5,108 nucleotides of DNA from an uncultured Collinsella sp. Lineage in GTDB: Bacteria; Actinomycetota; Coriobacteriia; Coriobacteriales; Coriobacteriaceae. Shown here piece after piece: positions 1 through 5,108 of this stretch (positions are counted from its first letter, which is position 1; the number at the start of each line of letters is the position of its first letter). The translations under genes were made by a program, and so were the position numbers. The notes under the pieces were generated by a model. The model did not search any database. It was not told where the DNA came from and saw only the letters and a list, made by a program, of their open reading frames with translations. Location: NCBI GenBank assembly GCA_902489225.1, contig CABTZA010000136.1, forward strand, positions 1 to 5,108, written 5' to 3'.

Positions 1-49
1 GGTACGCAAGCGACGGTTTGAGGGGCAAGGTCGGGTGCCTGGGGAAGCC

Positions 50-1486
50 CTACAGTTCCAGTTCGTTGAGACGAAGGATCGCCACGATGTAAATCTTGAG
101 CGCCTGTTTAAGCTGTTCTTCGCTGGCACACTCGTTGGGGCCGTGCATCTGGCCGCCCCACGCGGGCAGCTCCAGGCCGGTCTCTTCGGGGCCAAACGAG
201 ACGGCGCGGGCAAAGTTGCGCGCGTACGTGCCGCTGCCCATGGCAAAGGGCCCAGCATGCTTGCCGGTGAACTCGTTATAGGTATCGATAAGCGCCTTCA
301 CGGCCGGATCATCGGCAGAGACTGAGAACGGCACCTTAGCGCGACCCAGCTGGCACGTCACGCCAAAACGGCCCACGAGCGGGTCGAGCTGCTCGCGGAT
401 GGTATCGGCACTCGTACTGTCGGGGAAGCGCACGTCGATGACCTGCTCAATATGGCCATCCGCCACGCGGATGACTCCAGCGTTGCAGGTAAGCGGGCCA
501 AACGCCGGACTCGTCGCATCGATACCTAGGCCGCGGCCATAGGCATCCGCATGCACAAAGGCCAGGAACTTGACGAATTCGTGCTCGGCAGGCGTCAGCA
601 GGCGCTCGTCGCGTGCACCAAACGCGTCCTCGGCCTCGCGCAGATACGACACAATCAGGCCGACGGCGTTGATGGTGCCCTCAGGCATCGAAGCGTGGCC
701 GCCAATACCGTGGGCGAAAATCTGCGCATGGCCATTGTCGAGCGCCTTGATCTCCAGGCGGTCGGCGTTCTCAACGGGCGCCGGCAGCTCATCGGCGGCA
801 ATCGAAAGCTCGCAGATGGACTGCGACGGAATGGCATTGCTCGCCTCGGAGCCGCTCCACGACACGATGCGCCCGCCGTCGATCTTGGGGCTCACGAACG
901 TCGCCCCAAACTGGCCCTTCTCGGCATTGCAGACCGGGAACTCGGCATCGGGCGTAAACAAAAAGTCGGGGTCTGCGTGATTCTCCAGATAATGGTGAAC
1001 GTCGGACATGCCCACTTCCTCATCGCAGCCCAGCAGCGCGCGGAAGGTATAGCGCGGCACAATGCCGTGCTTGAGCAGGTAGGCACCGGCGTAGAGCGAC
1101 AACACCGCCGGACCCTTGTCATCAATCACGCCACGGCCGAGCAGCCAGCCCTCGCGACGCTCCATCGCAAACGGGTCGGTGTTCCAGCCGGGGCCGGCGG
1201 GCACCACGTCCACGTGGCAGATGGTCGCGAGCTGCTTGTCGCCGCGACCCGGGATATCGGCAATGCCCACATAGCCCTCGTCGTCGCTCGTCTGGTAGCC
1301 GAGCTTTTGCGCAATGCCGAGCGCGCAATCGAGCGCATCACGAACCGGGCGGCCAAACGGCGCGCTAGGCTCCGCATCGGCAGCAACGGCTACGGACGGA
1401 TAACTCACCAGCTGCTCGATATCGGCGACGACGTCCTCCCAGACCTCGTCGACATACTCGGTAACGCTCTGCTCCACCTGATTCAT
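50..1486 (-). CDS. M20 family metallopeptidase, PepV/Sapep-type dipeptidase
   Basis: Predicted cytoplasmic zinc dipeptidase of 478 residues, close to the roughly 470 of PepV-type enzymes, which cut dipeptides taken up by the cell. The co-catalytic metal site is complete: H91 and D93 in HVDVVP, the bridging D123 in GRGVIDDKG, the general base E156 with ligand E157 in CDEEVG, D180 in TPDAEFP, and the C-terminal H448 in QMHGPNE. The lid-domain motif GGHASMPEG lies in the middle. No signal peptide or membrane segment is seen. The ATG at 1486 is chosen because a perfect Shine-Dalgarno (TAAGGAGG) lies 6 nt upstream. A 15-residue extension to a GTG at 1531 is Arg-rich and would run through that site. 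It is the second gene after the HAD phosphatase (54-bp gap, no clear terminator or promoter between), so probably co-transcribed. Exact substrate (general dipeptides or a special one) cannot be read from sequence. Confidence 0.95.
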   Translation of the reverse strand: MNQVEQSVTEYVDEVWEDVVADIEQLVSYPSVAVAADAEPSAPFGRPVRDALDCALGIAQKLGYQTSDDEGYVGIADIPGRGDKQLATICHVDVVPAGPGWNTDPFAMERREGWLLGRGVIDDKGPAVLSLYAGAYLLKHGIVPRYTFRALLGCDEEVGMSDVHHYLENHADPDFLFTPDAEFPVCNAEKGQFGATFVSPKIDGGRIVSWSGSEASNAIPSQSICELSIAADELPAPVENADRLEIKALDNGHAQIFAHGIGGHASMPEGTINAVGLIVSYLREAEDAFGARDERLLTPAEHEFVKFLAFVHADAYGRGLGIDATSPAFGPLTCNAGVIRVADGHIEQVIDVRFPDSTSADTIREQLDPLVGRFGVTCQLGRAKVPFSVSADDPAVKALIDTYNEFTGKHAGPFAMGSGTYARNFARAVSFGPEETGLELPAWGGQMHGPNECASEEQLKQALKIYIVAILRLNELEL

Positions 1487-1492
1487 GGACGA

Positions 1493-1500
1493 CCTCCTTA
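1493..1500 (-). promoter_or_regulatory. Ribosome-binding site of the M20 dipeptidase
   Basis: TAAGGAGG on the minus strand, 6 nt before the ATG at 1486. It is a full match to the anti-Shine-Dalgarno and decides the start against the longer GTG-initiated frame. Confidence 0.85.
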
Positions 1501-1540
1501 CCAATGAGCGACGGGTACGCCCGCCCCTCACATCAAATAC

Positions 1541-2203
1541 TTATATAGCGAAAAGTTTAGCAAGCTCGGCCACCGAGTGCACCACCGCATCGGCGCCCGC
1601 AGCCTCGTGCTCCCCCGGCGCCGCCGCACCCGAATAGATGCCAATGCACGGCACGCCCATCGCGTGCGCGCCCTCGACGTCGTTAAAGCGGTCGCCAATC
1701 ATCACGGCCTCGTCCGCGGTCGCGCCCAGGGCCGCCAGCGCATCGCGGACCGAATCCGCCTTGGTCTCGCGGCCCTGCGGCGGATTCATGCCAACCACGG
1801 CCTCAAACTGAGAAAGCCCCAGTTCACCCACCATGTCAACGCACTTTGCCTCCATGCGCGACGTCGCCACGGCCAAGCGCTTGCCCTGGGCGACCAACCC
1901 ATCCAGCAGCTCGGGGATCCCGTCGAACACGGGATACTCCTCCGGTCCCAGCTCGTCAAAAAAGGCGCGGTACTCGTCGGCCACCACAAGCGACTCCTCG
2001 CGGGAGAAGCCATAAAAGTCGTGAAAACTCTTCCACAGGGGCGGCCCGATCATGCGACGCAGGTCACCCATCTGCGCCTCCGAAAACCCGCGTGCAGCCA
2101 GCGTCTTGCGCGTCGAGGTCATCACCGCCCGACCCGTATCGGCCACCGTGCCATCAAAATCAAACAGCACGACCGGCCGCTTGCATATCTCCAGCGCCTC
2201 CAT
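1541..2203 (-). CDS. HAD-family hydrolase (phosphoglycolate phosphatase / 5'-nucleotidase-like)
   Basis: Predicted cytoplasmic phosphatase of the haloacid dehalogenase superfamily, subfamily IA, 220 residues. All four motifs are present: motif I DFDGTVADT (nucleophile D15, acid/base D17), motif II VATSR (T114/S115), motif III K148 in GRETKAD, and motif IV GDRFNDVEGA (D171, D175) that holds Mg2+. The helical cap carries IGPPLWKSF (52-60), typical of the PGP-like/5'-nucleotidase-like branch, so a small phosphomonoester substrate is expected, but which one cannot be said. The start is placed at the ATG at 2203, 7 nt after GAGG (2211-2214). An ATG at 2209 and a GTG at 2236 are in-frame alternatives with poorer ribosome-binding sites. 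It is the first gene of a likely two-gene minus-strand unit with the dipeptidase and is divergent from degV. Confidence 0.93.
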   Translation of the reverse strand: MEALEICKRPVVLFDFDGTVADTGRAVMTSTRKTLAARGFSEAQMGDLRRMIGPPLWKSFHDFYGFSREESLVVADEYRAFFDELGPEEYPVFDGIPELLDGLVAQGKRLAVATSRMEAKCVDMVGELGLSQFEAVVGMNPPQGRETKADSVRDALAALGATADEAVMIGDRFNDVEGAHAMGVPCIGIYSGAAAPGEHEAAGADAVVHSVAELAKLFAI

Positions 2204-2251
2204 CGGCATCCCTCTTCCCCAGTTGACGATTTCCACACCGACACTTCAAAC

Positions 2252-2267
2252 TGTTGACTATTCAACA
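2252..2267. promoter_or_regulatory. Perfect 16-bp dyad in the divergent HAD/degV promoter region
   Basis: TGTTGA, then CTAT, then TCAACA: a perfect 6-bp inverted repeat with a 4-nt spacer. It lies about midway between the two divergent start codons and contains a TTGACT (2254-2259) that could be a -35 element. Size and symmetry fit a dimeric regulator's operator. No regulator gene is in the window and the site could be chance. Confidence 0.4.
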
Positions 2268-2297
2268 ATTTAACCTAGCAATGTAGAGCAACTCCAC

Positions 2298-2303
2298 TAT
2301 ACT
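2298..2303 (+). promoter_or_regulatory. Candidate -10 box of the degV promoter
   Basis: TATACT matches the sigma-70 -10 consensus at 5 of 6 positions and would start transcription near 2310, about 50 nt before the degV ATG. The -35 at 17-bp spacing (CTAGCA, 2275-2280) is weak (3 of 6), so this is a tentative call. Confidence 0.4.
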
Positions 2304-2346
2304 TGTCGCACTTTGCTCTCAGAAGGCGGCGCCGTCGCGCCCCAAC

Positions 2347-2352
2347 GAAAGG
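2347..2352 (+). promoter_or_regulatory. Ribosome-binding site of degV
   Basis: GAAAGG lies 7 nt before the ATG at 2360. It supports that start over an in-frame TTG at 2303, which would add an Arg-rich 19-residue leader absent from DegV proteins. Confidence 0.65.
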
Positions 2353-2359
2353 TGCAATT

Positions 2360-3220
2360 ATGTCTTTTGCCATCATAACCGACTCCACGTCGGACATCTC
2401 CCCCGCCCGCGCCCAAGAGCTCGGCATTTACGTGATTCCGCTGCATGTGATTATCGAGGGCGAGGACCTGCTCGACCAGGTGCAGATTACCGCCCAGGAG
2501 TACGTCGCGCGCATGGCCGGCTCCGAGCAGCTGCCGCACACCTCGCAGCCGAGTGCCGGCGAGTTCAAGGAACTCTTTGACCGCGTGCGCGCCGACGGTC
2601 ACGATAGCGCCATCTTTATCTCGCTGTGCAGCGAGTGGTCCGCCTGCTATGCCAACGCCAGCCTGACGGCCGAAACGCACGAGCTCGACGTGCGCTGCAT
2701 CGACTCGCGCACCGGCTCGGGCGCCGAGGGCCTGCTGGTGGAGTACGCGCTGGCCATGCGCGAGGACGGCCGCAGCCTGGACGAGACCGAGGCGCAGATC
2801 CGCGCGACGCTGCCCGACGCCCACCTGCTGCTGATTCCCCGCACGCTCGAGAATCTCGTTAAGAACGGCCGCGCGCCCAAGCTCGCCGGCCAGCTCACGC
2901 AAATGCTCAACATTCGCCTGGCCGTTTCGCCGGAGTGGAAATCGGGCGAGATCAAGGCCATAAAAAAGGGCCGCGGTGCCAAACGCATCGTTACCAACAC
3001 CATGGCCGATTGCCTCGCATTTTTGGCCGAGCATCCGGGCTCCAGCGTGCGCGTGCTCACGACCGGCGCCGCCGAGGAGCAGGAGCTCGTCAGCCAAGCG
3101 CTCGCAGGCCAAGACTATGTAGACGCCGGCACCGGCCCCATCGGCTGCACCATCGCCACCCATGTAGGCGTCGATGCCATAGCCATCAGCTACTGCCCCC
3201 GCTACCAGCCCATCCACTAG
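2360..3220 (+). CDS. DegV family protein (FakB-type fatty-acid-binding subunit)
   Basis: 286 residues, the usual length for DegV proteins. Members bind a single fatty acid; those called FakB present it to the kinase FakA, which makes acyl-phosphate for phospholipid synthesis. Seen here: the N-terminal ITDSTSDIS (6-14), the TSQPSAGEF motif (61-69) with the T/S pair next to the ligand carboxylate in FakB structures, IDSRTGS (from 114), a KNGRAPKLAGQL segment, and the C-terminal IGCTIATHVGVDAI stretch typical of the second domain. The usual SGTY-type segment after the IS-L-S strand reads SACYANA (94-100), a mild departure. No FakA (DhaL/DAK2-like) gene is in the window, so the partner would be encoded elsewhere. 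It is divergent from the HAD gene and convergent with the toxin-antitoxin operon. Family assignment is firm; ligand is unknown. Confidence 0.95.
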   Translation: MSFAIITDSTSDISPARAQELGIYVIPLHVIIEGEDLLDQVQITAQEYVARMAGSEQLPHTSQPSAGEFKELFDRVRADGHDSAIFISLCSEWSACYANASLTAETHELDVRCIDSRTGSGAEGLLVEYALAMREDGRSLDETEAQIRATLPDAHLLLIPRTLENLVKNGRAPKLAGQLTQMLNIRLAVSPEWKSGEIKAIKKGRGAKRIVTNTMADCLAFLAEHPGSSVRVLTTGAAEEQELVSQALAGQDYVDAGTGPIGCTIATHVGVDAIAISYCPRYQPIH

Positions 3221-3233
3221 GGACGCCCACATC

Positions 3234-3300
3234 AGTTGCGGTGAAATAGGGACCGTTTTTGGCTTATTAGCTGTCAATCAATCCCTATTCCACCGCAACT
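3234..3300. repeat. 67-bp inverted repeat between degV and the toxin gene
   Basis: Left arm AGTTGCGGTGAAATAGGGA (3234-3252) and right arm TCCCTATTCCACCGCAACT (3282-3300) are inverted copies over 19 bp with one difference (A3244 against C3290). The loop is 29 nt and holds a small GCT-TATT-AGC hairpin. In minus-strand RNA the one difference becomes a G-U pair, so the stem is fully paired; in plus-strand RNA it is an A-C mismatch. It begins 14 bp after the degV stop and ends 13 bp before the toxin stop, filling the convergent gap. No T-tract follows on either strand, so it is not a classical terminator. A dispersed palindromic repeat or MITE-like element is the favoured reading. Confidence 0.8.
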
Positions 3301-3313
3301 TGGAAATCGGCGA

Positions 3314-3622
3314 TCAGCCCAGCGGACCCTGAAACAGCTCCTGATGAGTGCCCATTCTCACCAGCCTAATCACTGGGTTAGTCTTATGGGGAAGATAAAG
3401 AACGACCACATCGACCAAGCCATCGGATAGGTGGAAATCGATGTGGCCGTTGTAGTTTCCGCCCGGGTTTGAGAGCTCGTGGGCGCCATACTCCGCCGGA
3501 AGTGACCCATGAGCCACAAGCTCTGCAACCGCCGCTTTAAACTCACTTTTTAGCTGCGGATGCATGCGCATCGTTCGTTTGTAGTCAACCTTAAATTGAG
3601 CCTCGACTTTAATCTCGAACAT
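3314..3622 (-). CDS. YafQ-family type II toxin (mRNA interferase, RelE superfamily)
   Basis: Predicted 102-residue toxin. YafQ-type proteins cut mRNA on the ribosome and are held inactive by a DinJ-type antitoxin. By hand alignment to E. coli YafQ the key residues are kept: H48 (in GAHEL, for H50), D62 and H64 (in GHIDFH, for D61 and H63), D71 (for D67), R89, H93 and F97 (in RMGTHQELF, for R83, H87 and F91). The Trp after the last Asp in E. coli is Val here, and the strand before it is about two residues longer. The gene starts 2 nt after the antitoxin stop, and its AGGA ribosome-binding site lies inside the last antitoxin codons, so translation is probably coupled. It appears intact and active. 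Codon use is more A/T-rich than in the neighbours, suggesting acquisition by transfer. Confidence 0.91.
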   Translation of the reverse strand: MFEIKVEAQFKVDYKRTMRMHPQLKSEFKAAVAELVAHGSLPAEYGAHELSNPGGNYNGHIDFHLSDGLVDVVVLYLPHKTNPVIRLVRMGTHQELFQGPLG

Positions 3623-3624
3623 CG

Positions 3625-3924
3625 CTATTCCTCATCGAGGAATGACATAAGCTCATCAGCGTTATTGAATGACAGGCTATCGTCCGGCAAAATCCCCAAC
3701 TCATGAGCCTCGGCAATCACCATGGCGCGCCTCGTCGCCTCGTTGGGCACCTCCGCCCTTCCTACAATCTCAAAAGGAATCTTTCGCTGATTTACAAGCT
3801 GCCGAACGGCAAGATTGAGATAGGAATTGAGGCTGAGGCCGACCGAATCCAAGAACTCAGTCGCCTGTTCCTTGAGCCCCTCTTCGATGCGAACCGTCGT
3901 AGGCTTAACCGTTGCAGTAGACAT
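3625..3924 (-). CDS. RelB/DinJ-family antitoxin
   Basis: Predicted 99-residue antitoxin of the adjacent YafQ-like toxin. The N-terminal half is a ribbon-helix-helix DNA-binding domain: strand TTVRIEE (9-15), helix 1 about 16-28, then GLSLNSYLNLAVRQL (29-43) as turn and helix 2, ending in the family's characteristic IPFEI (49-53). The C-terminal half (54-99), rich in acidic residues and ending FLDEE, is the part that wraps the toxin in this family. The ATG at 3924 has AGGAGG 6 nt upstream. As the first gene of the operon, next to a long palindrome, it most likely represses its own promoter, alone and with toxin as co-repressor. Codons such as TCT, CCT, AGG and GGA, scarce in the flanking genes, support a foreign origin. 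Confidence 0.92.
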   Translation of the reverse strand: MSTATVKPTTVRIEEGLKEQATEFLDSVGLSLNSYLNLAVRQLVNQRKIPFEIVGRAEVPNEATRRAMVIAEAHELGILPDDSLSFNNADELMSFLDEE

Positions 3925-3930
3925 ATGCGA

Positions 3931-3936
3931 CCTCCT
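3931..3936 (-). promoter_or_regulatory. Ribosome-binding site of the antitoxin
   Basis: AGGAGG on the minus strand, 6 nt before the ATG at 3924. It is much stronger than the toxin's AGGA, consistent with antitoxin being made in excess. Confidence 0.75.
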
Positions 3937-3954
3937 CGCCTCGTCTTTTGCATC

Positions 3955-3960
3955 AGTATA
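3955..3960 (-). promoter_or_regulatory. Candidate -10 box of the toxin-antitoxin promoter
   Basis: TATACT on the minus strand, 5 of 6 to consensus, giving a leader of roughly 24 nt before the antitoxin ATG. No good -35 is present at 16-18 bp; the -35 position falls in the right arm of the palindrome, so a bound repressor would block polymerase. Confidence 0.5.
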
Positions 3961-3970
3961 CCCAATATAA

Positions 3971-4006
3971 ATGGCAATCTGATGTTAGATAACATCAGAT
4001 TGCCAT
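3971..4006. promoter_or_regulatory. 36-bp palindrome, probable toxin-antitoxin operator
   Basis: ATGGCAATCTGATGTT (3971-3986) and its exact reverse complement (3991-4006) are separated by AGAT. It lies 47 bp upstream of the antitoxin ATG, over the expected -35 region, where ribbon-helix-helix antitoxins usually bind. On the minus strand the hairpin is followed by TTTATATT, so it may also help end LOG transcription, though the T-tract is weak. Both roles could hold. Confidence 0.65.
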
Positions 4007-4036
4007 GCGTATTCATGTCGCGTGGGCACGATTGAT

Positions 4037-4795
4037 CTACATCAGCCCGCTCAGGGCGATGTCGACGGCTTCGTTGAGGTCGTCGGTGATGTGCACGAGC
4101 TCGGGATCGAGCGGGCTGATCATGCCGGCGTCCATCACCGGGCCGTTGAGCCAGTCGAACAGGCCCTGCCAGTACTCGGTGCCCACCAAAACGAGCGGCA
4201 TACGCTTGACCTTGTGCGTTTGCACCAGCGTGAGCACCTCGAACATCTCGTCGAGCGTGCCAAACCCGCCGGGAAACACAATAGCGCCCGAGCTGTATTT
4301 GACGAACATGGTCTTGCGCACAAAGAAGTAACGGAAGTCCATGCCGAGGTTCACGTATTTGTTGAGCCCCTGCTCGTGCGGCAATTCAATGCCCAGGCCA
4401 ACTGACTTACCATTGACGCTCGCCGCTCCCTTGTTGGCCGCTTCCATGATGCCGGGGCCGCCACCGGTGATAACCGCCACGCCGCGCTGGGCAATCTTAC
4501 GCCCGACGGTGCGCGCCGCCTTGTAGAGCGTATCGGTCTTGGGCGTGCGGGCGCTACCGAAGATGGTCACCGCAGGTCCGAGCTCGGCAAGCGCGCCAAA
4601 ACCGTCGACAAACTCGGCCTGGATGCGCAGTACGCGCCACGGATCGGCATGCAACCAGTCGGTCGACTCCTCGGGCGCCAGCAGGTTAGCGTACGTATTG
4701 TCCTTAGGAATCATCGGGCCGCGCATGACCACGGGGCCGCGGCGGTACGTCTCGTCGTAGGCAGGCTCGCCCTCGACATTCTCGTTCTTAATCAT
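4037..4795 (-). CDS. LOG family protein (TIGR00730-type Rossmann-fold nucleotide phosphoribohydrolase)
   Basis: 252-residue member of the family long mislabelled as lysine decarboxylase. Studied members cut the N-glycosidic bond of nucleoside 5'-monophosphates, releasing base and ribose 5-phosphate; plant and some bacterial homologues release cytokinins. Both signature motifs are intact: GGGPGIMEA (111-119) and PGGFGTLDE (175-183), with the RK pair (160-161) between them. The N-terminal 75 residues, with PWRVLRIQAEFVDGF (52-66) before the first Rossmann strand (VTIFGSART), mark the longer bacterial form. The ATG at 4795 is chosen because AGGAG lies 5 nt upstream; the open frame runs back to 4840, but that start lies in a terminator loop. 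It is downstream of the probable tgt, separated by a strong terminator. In bacteria purine or pyrimidine salvage is the safer guess for its role. Confidence 0.95.
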   Translation of the reverse strand: MIKNENVEGEPAYDETYRRGPVVMRGPMIPKDNTYANLLAPEESTDWLHADPWRVLRIQAEFVDGFGALAELGPAVTIFGSARTPKTDTLYKAARTVGRKIAQRGVAVITGGGPGIMEAANKGAASVNGKSVGLGIELPHEQGLNKYVNLGMDFRYFFVRKTMFVKYSSGAIVFPGGFGTLDEMFEVLTLVQTHKVKRMPLVLVGTEYWQGLFDWLNGPVMDAGMISPLDPELVHITDDLNEAVDIALSGLM

Positions 4796-4800
4796 GGGTA

Positions 4801-4805
4801 CTCCT
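4801..4805 (-). promoter_or_regulatory. Ribosome-binding site of the LOG gene
   Basis: AGGAG on the minus strand, 5 nt before the ATG at 4795. It fixes the start and lies only 6 nt after the T-tract of the upstream terminator. Confidence 0.75.
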
Positions 4806-4810
4806 ATCGA

Positions 4811-4858
4811 GAAAAAGAAAACGGGCGGGGTCGACGCCATGCGTCAAACACCCGCCCG
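4811..4858 (-). terminator. Intrinsic terminator, minus strand, upstream of the LOG gene
   Basis: In the minus-strand reading CGGGCGGG (4851-4858) pairs exactly with CCCGCCCG (4822-4829). Inside, GACGC and GCGTC form a second 5-bp stem around a 3-nt loop. TTTTCTTTTTC follows directly (4811-4821). This is a textbook Rho-independent terminator for transcripts coming from the tgt side. The plus strand has no T-tract after it. Confidence 0.88.
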
Positions 4859-5007
4859 AACATCAACTATTCGGTATGGTACCCACGATGCATCATGCGC
4901 TTGCAAGGCATCGGTCAGCGGTCGCGCAGACAGTGTTAGCGAACGCGACGACCGGCCGGCGCTCGCCCCTTGCCGTTGCCCGCGCCCTGCAAGCGCCCGC
5001 GCCGCCC
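4859..5007. other. Intergenic stretch between tgt and the terminator
   Basis: 149 bp, GC-rich, between the tgt stop and the terminator. No convincing gene, riboswitch or strong promoter was seen on either strand. A minus-strand TTGCAA (4901-4906) has no good -10 at normal spacing. It is either an unusually long 3' tail of tgt mRNA or holds an unrecognised promoter or small RNA. Confidence 0.4.
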
Positions 5008-5108
5008 TTAGTAATCCACCGCCGCAGGGCTGTTCATCCAGTCACTCACGAACGCGCCGTAACGACCCTCGATAATGGCCTGGCGAGCACGCTGCATAAG
5101 GTTGAGCA
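5008..5108 (-). CDS. tgt: Queuine tRNA-ribosyltransferase, C-terminal end (partial)
   Basis: Only the last 33 codons and the stop are in the window; the gene continues past the right edge. The reading ends LNLMQRARQAIIEGRYGAF, then VSDWMNSPAAVDY and TAA. This resembles the end of bacterial Tgt, where an HNL-x-x-x-x-x-LM helix is followed by R-x-AI-x-EGR-x-x-x-F. Tgt exchanges guanine-34 of GU(N)-anticodon tRNAs for the queuosine precursor preQ1. The zinc site and catalytic aspartates lie outside the window, so the call rests on the C-terminal pattern alone. Confidence 0.75.
   Translation of the reverse strand, partial: LNLMQRARQAIIEGRYGAFVSDWMNSPAAVDY

Noticed and set aside
1..49. Possible end of another gene at the left edge
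   Set aside because: The 49 bases have no recognisable coding pattern on either strand, and no terminator hairpin with a T-tract is seen after the M20 stop.
551..1507. 318-codon plus-strand open frame opposite the M20 dipeptidase
   Set aside because: Shadow frame rich in Arg, Ala and His with no recognisable motif; the minus strand has the full catalytic set of an M20 peptidase.
1577..2257. 226-codon plus-strand open frame opposite the HAD gene
   Set aside because: Shadow frame; the minus strand carries all four HAD motifs.
2297..3277. 326-codon minus-strand open frame opposite degV
   Set aside because: It is antisense to a firmly recognised gene. Its composition (Ala, Gly, Arg, Leu-rich, no family motif) is what codon bias in GC-rich DNA produces, and it has no ribosome-binding site.
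3234..3300. CRISPR repeat or bidirectional intrinsic terminator
   Set aside because: There is only one unit with no spacer array, and no T-tract after either arm, so neither label is supported.
3792..4016. 74-codon minus-strand frame starting near the 36-bp palindrome
   Set aside because: It overlaps the antitoxin start in another frame and has an Arg/Ser-rich sequence with no family resemblance.
4796..4840. Longer LOG start at the ATG at 4840
   Set aside because: The start codon would lie in the loop of the terminator hairpin, the added residues are unlike the family, and AGGAG sits correctly before the ATG at 4795.
4867..4911. 14-codon minus-strand frame (MPCKRMMHRGYHTE) just before the LOG terminator, a possible leader peptide
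   Set aside because: It has no Shine-Dalgarno and no run of codons for one amino acid that would suggest attenuation. A frame this short is expected by chance.

Overview
This is a high-GC bacterial window with short intergenic gaps. The gene content and codon use suggest a gut actinomycetote of the Coriobacteriia (Collinsella-like). That placement is an inference from general appearance, not from a diagnostic marker.

Layout, left to right. (1) Positions 50-2203, minus strand: a HAD-family phosphatase followed by an M20 dipeptidase of the PepV/Sapep type, 54 bp apart, probably co-transcribed. (2) Positions 2204-2359: a divergent intergenic region with a 16-bp perfect dyad and a candidate -10 box for the plus-strand gene. 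(3) Positions 2360-3220, plus strand: a DegV/FakB-type fatty-acid-binding protein. (4) Positions 3221-3313: a convergent gap almost entirely filled by a 67-bp inverted repeat with 19-bp arms. (5) Positions 3314-3924, minus strand: a complete type II toxin-antitoxin operon, with a DinJ/RelB-like ribbon-helix-helix antitoxin followed 2 nt later by a YafQ-like mRNA interferase. Its codon use is more A/T-rich than its neighbours'. (6) Positions 3925-4036: the promoter region of that operon, with a 36-bp near-perfect palindrome (16-bp arms, 4-nt spacer). (7) Positions 4037-4795, minus strand: a LOG-family (TIGR00730-type) nucleotide phosphoribohydrolase. (8) Positions 4811-4858: a strong minus-strand intrinsic terminator placed only 6 nt upstream of the LOG ribosome-binding site. 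(9) Positions 5008-5108, minus strand: the C-terminal end of what is most likely queuine tRNA-ribosyltransferase (tgt).

The housekeeping genes (peptide breakdown, phosphatase, fatty-acid handling, nucleotide salvage, tRNA modification) look like ordinary core neighbours. The toxin-antitoxin unit with a palindrome on each side is the accessory element. No new multi-gene system is evident. The points most worth following are the 67-bp inverted repeat (possible dispersed repeat or MITE), the palindromic operator, and the terminator that abuts the LOG start.
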